64,000 nucleotides of DNA from Paratinospora sagittata (taxonomy: Eukaryota > Streptophyta > Magnoliopsida > Ranunculales > Menispermaceae). The notes under the pieces were generated by a model. The model had not been told where the DNA came from and did no database searches. It saw only the letters and a list, made by a program, of their open reading frames with translations. The stretch covers positions 35,786,741 to 35,850,740 of the forward strand of contig CM069593.1 in the NCBI GenBank assembly GCA_035771175.1, given 5' to 3'. Below, piece after piece: positions 55,063-64,000 of this stretch (the first letter of the stretch is position 1; every line of letters begins with the position of its first letter). A program made the translations under genes and the position numbers.

Positions 55063-55594
55063 GTTTAATTTAACAAACATAATAATTTGGGTACCATTAT
55101 TGTGCAATATGCTTCCATTTTAAAAGTAAATGTTAAAACATCACAAATTGGATGTGGTGGGCTTGCTTCCATGCATATATGGCTCAAATAGCTTATGAGA
55201 ATTGAGTTGTCACCCCAACACCTCCTACTTAACAAAATAATCATACTTGGAATTACAATAGCAATCACATCAATATTCAATTCAAATACAACATCCATCA
55301 TTCCTCATTTTCTTAACCTTTTTGCTTAAAAATTATGCGTAGATATCACCCTTACTTTCACTACTTGTTGGACCATCCATATTCAAGTTAAAGAGGTTTA
55401 TCTCCAACTAGCTTAACCTTCTAGATAAGAATTGAAACAGCTAGCAAAAAAGATTAGTTCTTGCACTAATCATTTTACTAACCTCTATTAAAATCTAAAA
55501 CTTTTTCATAATTTCATTTTTTTAGATCTGAGGGCATTCGAGCTTTGCCCATCTAATCCCTTGGGCCCTTGGTTGCTCGAACGAGAGACACCCC
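55063..55594. other. unassigned sequence between LINE and Copia LTR
   Basis: AT-rich, no ORF similarity or repeat boundary recognised. Confidence 0.35.
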
Positions 55595-55949
55595 TGTTGA
55601 CCTAGGTGGTTTTCCACTTAGAATTCTTTCAAGTGTTTTGATGCTAACAAACAATATAACTATTGGTGCTAATGATTTTATCAAGAATGTTGCAGCACCA
55701 AAGATCAAGTCTAAGACCAATACAAGACTCAAGTAACCTCAAGTCAAATCAAGCGGATCAAGTCAAGACAAAATCAAAGCTTGGACGAGTCAAGGTGAAG
55801 AGAAGAGGATAAGAGATCATCTCCATAGTCTTAGACTTAGGTTTTAACTTTCCTTGCACACATTGCTAAATCATTTTCTTTTCTTTTCTTTTCTTTTTTT
55901 GACAGGAAACATATAATTATTATATTGGTGGAGAAAGGGCTGATATGAT

Positions 55950-58900
55950 CAGCATACAAAATGTTTTTCAGGGGATGAGTTATCCTCAGAAAACTAATTG
56001 CAGTGATTACATTGATTCTAATATAGATTGCCAATTCCTAATCAATTCGCTAATCCTATAACCCCTAGATAATTTATTGGAATTGATCCAGTAAGCAAAC
56101 CAAAAACAGAATTGTCCCATACTTTATCGACATTGTTCATTACATCATTGAAAATTCTATCATTTCTTTCTTTCCAGATGGAACATACTGCTGCAAAAAA
56201 CATAGTTCTCCAATATTGCTTCTGTTTCCCCACTAAGGATTGACTGTTAGGAAAACAAAAGGTTCATCAACACTTGGTGAAGGAAGTTCATTGTATGTCG
56301 TTGACCATCTGCTCCAAATACTCCCAGCAAAATCGCATTCCCAAAAAAGGTGCTTGATATTTTCTTCATTGTTCCTGCACAAACACCAGTTTGGAGATAC
56401 TACCATGTATGGTTGTTTCCTTTGTAAAACATCAACACAATTGATTCTCTGATGAGTCGTCAGCCAACCCACAATTTTGACCTTAGTAGGGACATGTGCT
56501 TTCCATATGAAGTTTGCATGGTTGGAGGTGATGTTTAGGGGGTTGAAGGCAGAAAGGTATGAGTAAAATGATTTAGTAGAGCATGTTCCATCTGGATTTC
56601 CTAGCCAAGCAACTCAGTCAATATCATCATATAAGGTTTATTGGTTTAGTCACTCAATCGGAGCTTCAGCTTCAGAGGAAGCTCTTTGGGATAAGTTTCT
56701 AGTAAGATGTAGGTTCCAGCTTAATGGGTTACTACGGCTAATGTTAACTATGTTTATGAAGGATGATGATATTGGGGCTAGATGTAGTGTTGAATAATTG
56801 TAAGAATGGGAAACATATTTTTAAAGCTATCATTGCCACACCATTTGTCTTCCCAGAACATAATTTGGTTTCCATTGCCCAATTTTAATCTGGTCAGAGG
56901 ATGAAAAAAGGGGTAGATGGATTGAATGAACTTCCAGGGGCTTCTAAAGGTGGCTCTTGGGTTAGTACTAGCATCCCTAGCATTCTCAAGCAATCCATGT
57001 CAGCTTTTGATGATTTTTTCCCACAAAGCATTTGGTTCCCTTGCAAAATGCCACAGCCATTTACCCGCAAGGGCCTTGTTCTTCCTGATTAATCTTCCAC
57101 CCCCAATCCACCCGAATCAACCGCAGCCTTGACCCAATCCCATTTAATTGGATGAAAACTAGATGACTTTTCCTCCCCCTTCCACAAGAAATTCCTCATT
57201 AAACGTTCCAAAATGATGGCCACAAATTTTTGTAATATGAATAGAGATAGGTAGTATGAGTAAAGCAAGTCTTCCCCCTTTTGATAAGAAGCCCCTTTTC
57301 CACCCTTCAATTCTTTTTGAGATAGTATGAATCACTGGCTCCCAAAATGATGTTTTAAGAGGATTTTCCCCCAGTGGCATCCCAAGGCATCTTATTGGCC
57401 ATTGATCCACACAACACCCAATTGATGAAGCCAAACTACTGATGCACTCCTCCTCCATATTTACAACCACAAGCTTGCTCTTTGATAGGTTAATGTTGAG
57501 ACCAGAAATGAAGCAAAAGCTTTTAATTGTTTTCATTGTGTTGTTTAAACTCTTTGTGTCATTATCCAACAGGAATATGCAATCGTCTGCAAATAGTATG
57601 TGAGAGAGTTGTATTTGATCTGTGCCTATTTTGAAGCCATATATCAGACCTTTCTCCACCGCCTTGTTAACTAAGCCATCTAATGTATCAGCCACAAGAG
57701 TGTAAAGAAAGGGGGACAAAGGGTCAACCTGCTTTAGTCGCTTAAATCCCTAGAACTTTCCCCTGGGTCTGCTATTGACCAACACCGAGAATGAAACTAT
57801 GTTCAAGCAGCCTCTAATCCATTGTCTACATTTGTTTCCAAAGCCTTTCCTCTGCATCACGAAATCCAGGAAACCCCATCTAACTGAATCGTATGCCTTT
57901 GCAAAATCAATTTTCAAGATAAGTCCCTCCTTTGCATTGTGTTTGTATTCTTCCACTGCTTCATTGGCCATAAGAATGGCATTTGTGATTTGCCTATTTT
58001 GTACAAATGCCATTTGTGTTTCTGCCATTGTATTGTGGATTACATGTTGTAATCTAATTGCTAAAGTCTTTGCAATTATTTTGTATAGGTTGGTCGTTAG
58101 GCTAATTGGTTTGAAATCACCAACTGTTTTGGGATTGATCTTCTTAGGGATTAGACTTATGTTTCATTGGTGCCCCTCTTCACCACTCCAGTGTTGTGGA
58201 ATACTTCCATAACTTTCAATAAGTCCTCCTTGATTAGATCCCAGAATTTTCGAAAAAACATCATGGAAAACTATCTGGTCCAAGTGCTTTTTCGCCATCA
58301 CAACTAAATATCACTTGTTTGATTTCATCTTTCATCAAATGGTCTTTCAATCCATTCACTCTATTCATCATCAATGCAATTCCAGTTTATTTCATCAATG
58401 CAATTCCAGTTTATTTCATCAATGCCCCAAATTTGTTGTTTCCGTCTATGAACAAGTTTTGGAAGTGATCTATTATTTCCTTGATTATATCGCCTTCATT
58501 CACCAACAGTGTACCATCTCTTTGTTCAAGTTTGGAAAGCATCATCCTTGCCCTTCTTTGACCAAGTATTCTATGGAAATACTTAGTGTTAGCATCATCC
58601 TCCTTAGCCCATTTAATATTTGTTTTTTGTGCAACAACTCTATCTTCTTGAGTGTTGATTAAATGAATCTTTCCCATAATATCTGCTCTTTTAGATTTAT
58701 TTTCAGACAACTAGTTGTCAGTTCCCCATTGGCTACCAATTGTATTCAGTTCATCATCAGTGCCATGCGAGTTTGTTTGTTCTGCTCACAGAAGTTCCTG
58801 CTCCAATCTTTTATTTTGGTTTTTAGAAACTTCAACTTGCTCATGAACTTGAAACCTTCCCAGCCTTGGAGGAGTTCTGGTTCCACCATTGTCTGACTAG

Positions 58901-59663
58901 TTGATCGAACTCTGTATATGAGAGCCATACATGTTCGAATCTGAAAAGCATTGGTCCCCACTGTCCTGGGTCTAAGTTCAAAGTGATTGGCCAATGATCT
59001 GGAGTAAGCCTGGCTTTCGTTTCCTAGTCTTCACATAAGAAACATCTCCTCCCATTCTTTATCCAGTAAGAATTTGTCTAATCTACAACAGGTAGGGACA
59101 TCCCTTCAATTTGTCCATATGTTCTTGTGATTTAGTAATGGTAGGTCTCGGAGCTGAAGTTCTTGTATTAGTGAATCAAAGTCTTTCATATCATGGGATA
59201 TTGAAGAGCATCTTGTCTTCTCTGCCATGTGTCTGATCATGTGGAAATATCCTCCCATACCATCTAGGCGTGCATATACGCCAGAGGCCAGCCAATTCAT
59301 CCAGAAACATTGTCAATCTTGCGTAGGTTTGGACCATATACTCAAGTGAAACACCAGTTGGATCTGTCCTTTTCTTTAACTTGAATTGGGACAGAGAAGT
59401 TCCCATAGATTGCATCTTGCACCACCACTTTTCTAAAATCCCACACAATTAGAATGCCTGCAGCCGAGTTCATCGGCATGGAAGAAGACAGCAGTTCTTA
59501 AACCACGATTGCCATAGAGCGCCAATTATCTGTCTGTTTATCGCCATCTTTTTCACTTCTTGGAAAATGGCTATATCTAGTTGGATAATCCCAAGACCTT
59601 CTTAATAGCCCTTTGTTTTGTTTTCATCCCACAACCTCTAATATTCCATGATAGTATCTTCAT
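55950..59663 (-). pseudogene. L1 ORF2 endonuclease, reverse transcriptase and zf-RVT
   Basis: Endonuclease from MKILSWNIRGCG (59663), with KKVLGIIQLDIAIFQEVKK in the same domain. RT with FAKAYDSVRWGFLDFVMQ (about 57890), HILFADDCIFLLD (about 57600) and GGRLALL. zf-RVT with CLCRNNEENIKHLFWECDF (about 56380), then WKERNDRIF. At least six frameshifts or stops by eye. Confidence 0.87.
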
Positions 59664-60268
59664 GATGAAACTTTATACACCCCTAGTACACCCCAAAACC
59701 CCAAACCCTAGTATACCTTAATCATTAACCTCATGTTCATGCAGCAGTGGTGGCATTTACACCATCCTGTGTGCCATGATTCTTTGTCACTTGGAACAAT
59801 AGAATGTCCATTGTCTTCAGAAAACTTGTGATCTCCGTGTAGGTTGATGTATATTTCATTTCCTTTATCTTGCCTTGGTCAAGCATGCCGCCATGAGTGC
59901 TTTCCTTGCCATTCTCATCAGTCTGCCTTTTGGATGCTTGGGATGTCATAGGGATGCTAGGTTTAAGTTTGGAATGGGATGGCAGATAGAAGCGCGGGAG
60001 GTTTGAGATAAGGGGAAAGCACATGTGTGGTCTATTAGTCATAATTAGGGATCGTACCTTAGCTTGTTCTCTAGGTGCTCCAAGTTCAAAATCTTCGTTC
60101 TCCTCGATTATGTCAGCCCAGTGTCCACTATGAACAGAGAAAGCACTCAGCTTCTTTGCTCGATCACCATTCTCGCTACTCCTCGCCTCCTCCATTAATG
60201 ATTTTGGAACTCTAATCTCGTCTGAGCTCGAAGGATCTTCCTGATCTGTGTCTATTGAGGGCCATCCG

Positions 60269-61882
60269 TAGGGGTGGCAATTTGGCCTGAACCGGCCCAC
60301 TATAAATGTCCCGATCCAAACCCTGGCCAGATTATTACATGGTCCGGCCCGGCCCGCTAACCTGATCCAAAGGCCCAACCCGAAGGCCCGAAGATTGGGT
60401 TTGATTATATATATATATATATATATATTATGTATATATTTTATATATTTTAGATTTATATATATATATATATATATGTATGTGTAAATTGTAATATACT
60501 CTTAATACAAAGTTACACATACACATATATATTTTATAATATAAAATATATATGTGCATGTAATTAAGAGTATAAAATGAAAAAACAAAACATAATTAAA
60601 ATTGTGTTATATAATTAAAGTATATATAGTATATATAAATATACTACGCATCACATACATAATACATTGTGTCAAAAAAATTATATATATATATATATAT
60701 GTGCATATGTATGTATGAATGTATGTACGTATGTATATGTATATGTATATATAATGATAAAAAACATAATCAAGTATATTATTACAATTAAGAGTATATA
60801 AAGCGTGTATAATATATATTTAATTAAGTCAATAGTGTTATTTAATTAAGGGTTTATATTTGTATTACATATACATTATTAAGAGTATGTTCAATTAGGT
60901 ATATAATATGAATAATCCACATACCTAGTCTATTTCTTAATGAAACAAATAATCCACATACCTACTCCATTTCTTAATAAGAGTATATATAGTATATAAT
61001 TATAGTATAAAATGGTAAAAACAAAACATAATTAAGATTCAAGAGTATTATATAATTAGAGAATATATTATACATACATATACACACGCACAAACCTATA
61101 TATATAATTAAGAGTTTACAAAATGAAAAGAAAAAAAACATAATTAAGAGTATTTAAAGTGTGTGTAATAAGGAAAACACAGTAGTCAAGCGTGTTATAT
61201 CCTTATATATAATTAAGTGTTTAGATTTGTATTATATATACATAATTAAGAATATGTTCAATTAAATATATAATATGAAAAAAGAGTACATATAATTTTT
61301 TTATTACGAAAAGAGTACATATAATTAATTAAAAATACATGTATGCATTTCAACTTTGGTAAGTATACTCTCTAAAAAAAAATTTATCAAATATACTTTA
61401 TTAAGTATACTCTCTAAAAGTATGTAGTAGGGCTAGATATAAATATATAATGAATTTAACTAAATTATAATAAGGGTAAGGATTGAGCTAAAATTATGAA
61501 AGAAAGAAAAATATTATCCAACTAGGCAACTACATACATAAACTCATTCATTTAGAATAAATTAACACATATTTAAGATAAATTAAATAAATAATATTTT
61601 CAATTTGTATGTTTTATTTAATTATTTAACTAAAATTTATATTTTATTGTAACTAATCAAACCTTAAAATACATATTTGGTTACATTAACAGTCCAAAGG
61701 CCCGATTTTAAGGCTCGGTCCAAAGGCCTAGTTCATATATTTTTTGATTAGGTTTGGGCCAAGGCTTTTTAATGTTGGCCCAGCACAACCCGACTCAAAA
61801 TTTTATAAGGCCCAGCCTGATTATTCCTAGGCCCAACGGGACCTGGCTGGGCCGGGCCAAATGGCCCAAATTGCCACCCCTA
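60269..61882. mobile_element. hAT-like element, TAGGGGTGGCAATTTGG family, 1.6 kb, in L1 ORF1
   Basis: Perfect 17-bp TIRs TAGGGGTGGCAATTTGG / ccaaattgccacccctA, GC-rich subterminal ggcccggcccgc / gggccgggcc arms, and an AT-rich core (60400-61680) full of AT microsatellites. No transposase. The 8-bp flanks (gccatccg / gcagcttg) do not match. Confidence 0.85.
60405..60780. repeat. cluster of AT and ATGT microsatellites
   Basis: Several (AT)n and TATG/TGTA runs (60405-60429, 60452-60480, 60683-60765) inside the hAT core. Confidence 0.9.
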
Positions 61883-64000
61883 GCAGCTTGTCAAGTTTCC
61901 AACATTCAGATTTCAATGGGCTCCTCCTTGAGATTTGGCGTGCCTAAGATTTCTTCTTCCTTTTGTGATAAACTCGAATCAGGTTGGGCTCAAAATCAGT
62001 GTTACACCCATCTGTCGATGGGCCTCTGCCTATGACTTTGTTTCTGATGGTTTTCATTAACTTTAGGCTTGAGCGGTAGGATCCAATAGGTCTTGCGTAA
62101 AATCGGGTCTGAATAGTTGGGTGGGCTTTGGATTGTCTATCCTGAGCCCACTGATAGTGGATTCCATATCGAGTCAAATTGTGGTTGGGGGCCCACCCAA
62201 CAGGCCCAATATCGAGACTGCCATCTGTAGTGTGTCATTCTCCATCTTTTGAATTGACTCCAAGTGTTGAGGTCCTCGCGAGCCACATGGCCGCACTCAG
62301 TTCTGATTGACATCTGCGCCGCTCGAGGAAGCAAGTCGTCATGTCGTGTTTCAGCAATGTCACATCACGATCTTCCGTACCATCATTGTTGTGGATTCAT
62401 CGCCTCTCTCGTCCCTGACTTCTCCAGTGAGCATTTCTCTTGAATTCATCAATCTCATCTGCTTCTGCCGATGACATTTGTTCTTTGTCCGATGAAACCT
62501 CATCATTGTTGCATCTTGCGCCTTCCAGTGGCAACCATTTACGCTAAAGGTTGAAAAGGCGCACCTCAATGGATGATTTCCCGAATGGATGTGCATTTCC
62601 CTTGAAATCCAAATGGAGCATCGAGGCCTTTAAAATTGCTCGTTCCATTGAGGACCCACAGATAGTCTTTTTGGTTATGTCTAGTAGTCCTCCACATTTC
62701 TCTGCAACTTTTGCAAAAGTTTCCATCTTCCATAGAGAAGCCTTCCAGCCGATCCAACTATTTCTTCACTAGATCACCATCTCGTCCCACTGCATCTCAT
62801 GGGACCAAATCTTGAATTCAATATCTGCCTTGAGTGCAGGTATTTTGCCAGGAAGGAATCATTCCATCTCCTCCTGCGATTCGCCTTTGAACAATGCTCT
62901 AGCTTTGTTCAGATTCTTGAGTCTTATAGTTTTCCGAATTTTTAACTTCATCTCCTTCTCAATATCCGACCAGCTTGTTTTGTCAAAAGTTTGAATAACC
63001 AGTAAGGTCATATGATGATCATCTTTGAATGATCTTCAATCACCTTAGTCCTAGGAGGGTTTTCTTTACATGTATGCTTGTTATCGTCTGAGGCCTAGAA
63101 GGATGGGGACTTGGACTTCACAGTGCTTTCGTCTCCATGTAGAATGGCCTTTAGGCACTGAGCCATCGCCAACCAGCCTTGACCATTTACTTCATCGGGT
63201 ATGAAAACGGCACGTTATGTACCATTTTCAATTTTGATGATTCGCACAAAACTTCTCTTCCGGTTGGTGTATGATTCAATCAAAAGCACATGGTTTCACC
63301 CCTCTGTGCACCTTCTTGAAGTTACCATCCCTCCTAGCTTCCAGTGCTTCATCCAGCCGGCCCATAAGCCATGCAGCGGATCCTAGATCGACGTTGATGG
63401 AGTATATTCGGGCTTTTGTGGCTTCCTCGATTAGAATCTCAGAACCGTCCCTCGATAGACATATGGTGAACCATTTAAACCTCATTCAGAAGGTCTGCAA
63501 GGCCCATCGTCCAATAAAATGATCCTATGAAGTATTGCTCTGCAAGTTAGACTGACTACTATTAGTTCTTTTTCTCTGATTTGGGTCATTTGTGTTCTCC
63601 GTCAAATGTTTTTCATTTCTTAGCGCCATATTGTTCGTCTTCACATCCGCAGGATCTAATCGAGCTCGTCGCTCTTTGTTCGATCTAACTGTAGTCCAAC
63701 CTTTGTTTTCCTTCTTCTCGTCCTTCATCATCACAGTCTTGGTTCTTCGTCGTCTTGCTAAATCATTTTCTTTAAAACTCATGCATGCATTTAGTTTTCA
63801 TTAAAAATGTCTTCCAAGTTTTCAAACATGTTTCATTTATGTTTTTAAACTATTTCAAACTTGTTTGAATCACACTTGCATCAATTTCATCAAAATCACA
63901 TTTCTACAAGTTTTACAAAAACTTACTGGTTTAAGTTTTCAAACGTTGACTTGTTTTTTAATATAGACTTAAAATTTGTGTTTGAAATATTTTCAAAGTA

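Larger units (their letters stand above)
59737..63735 (-). pseudogene. L1 ORF1 (RNA-binding gag-like), split by a hAT element
   Basis: N-terminal KENKGWTTVRSNKERR (about 63700), central SAAWLMGRLDEALEARRDGN (about 63350) typical of plant L1 ORF1, and a C-terminal segment 60268-59737 ending NATTAA. The hAT element 60269-61882 interrupts it, with further frameshifts between 63270 and 61900. Normally coats LINE RNA. Confidence 0.75.
55882..63754 (-). mobile_element. near full-length L1-type LINE with 19-bp TSD
   Basis: Flanked by the 19-bp direct repeat ttgctaaatcattttcttt (55863-55881, 63755-63773). 3' end at 55882 with an A-rich tail (gaaaagaaaagaaaag, minus). ORF1 starts about 63735 and ends 59737; ORF2 starts MKILSWNIRG at 59663 and runs to about 56000. 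Without the nested hAT (60269-61882) it is about 6.26 kb, a normal plant L1 size with a very short 5' UTR. RT FADD is intact, but stops and frameshifts break both ORFs. Confidence 0.92.
55595..64000 (+). mobile_element. Copia (SIRE/Maximus-like) LTR, split by the L1, running off the window
   Basis: LTR start TGTTGACCTAGGTGG at 55595, continuing tgatgctaacaaacaatata. Interrupted at 55881 by the L1 insertion and resuming at 63774 to the right edge. Similar in style to the LTR at 17833 but not the same copy family by eye. Confidence 0.6.

Noticed and set aside
50300..64000. Missing 5' exons of OEP80
   Set aside because: I looked on the minus strand for the expected N-terminal POTRA patterns and splice sites and found none; this interval reads as LINE, hAT and Copia sequence.

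Overview
This is plant nuclear DNA from a flowering plant, probably a dicot with large TE-rich introns. No rRNA, tRNA, CRISPR, plasmid or prokaryotic feature is visible. The only cellular gene I can support is on the minus strand: the C-terminal two thirds of OEP80 (TOC75-V), the Omp85-family beta-barrel protein of the chloroplast outer envelope. Fifteen exons between 50276 and 9743 have GT-AG boundaries and join into 1518 nt, giving 505 residues plus a stop without a frameshift. The 5' exons lie beyond the right edge of the window. Thus 1.5 kb of coding sequence is spread over 40.5 kb, and one intron (25948-49540) is 23.6 kb long.

Everything else is transposable-element or viral debris, often nested. 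Left of the gene (1-9.3 kb) there is a gypsy-type LTR split by a minus-strand solo LTR (542-2543, target duplication GACTG), a short minisatellite, and a decayed endogenous pararetrovirus (Caulimoviridae, about 3.2-9.2 kb, minus strand). Inside the gene, introns hold a 5'-truncated L1 joined to a Copia LTR fragment (11.2-13.9 kb), four copies of one hAT-like MITE with perfect 8-bp target duplications, other hAT-like elements, a Copia-type solo LTR (17.8-19.7 kb), and a composite hAT element (23921-25360) carrying a copy of the sequence 1.1 kb to its left.

The giant intron contains a Tourist MITE in a SINE-like tail, a SINE dimer, an 11.2-kb nested block (30889-42077) with two Ty3/gypsy elements, a 2.66-kb solo LTR, a MITE and inverted LTR ends, then a head-to-head pair of gag-bearing LTR elements (43.9-46.9 kb).

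Beyond the last visible exon (50.3-64 kb) are an RTE-type LINE split by a 1.8-kb hAT element, and a near-complete minus-strand L1 with a 19-bp target duplication. The L1 is split by a 1.6-kb hAT element and sits in a Copia LTR that runs off the window. Chronology can be read from the nesting: Copia LTR, then L1, then hAT on the right; gypsy, then MITE in the middle. TE reading frames are broken by stops, frameshifts and lost catalytic residues, so no autonomous element is evident.
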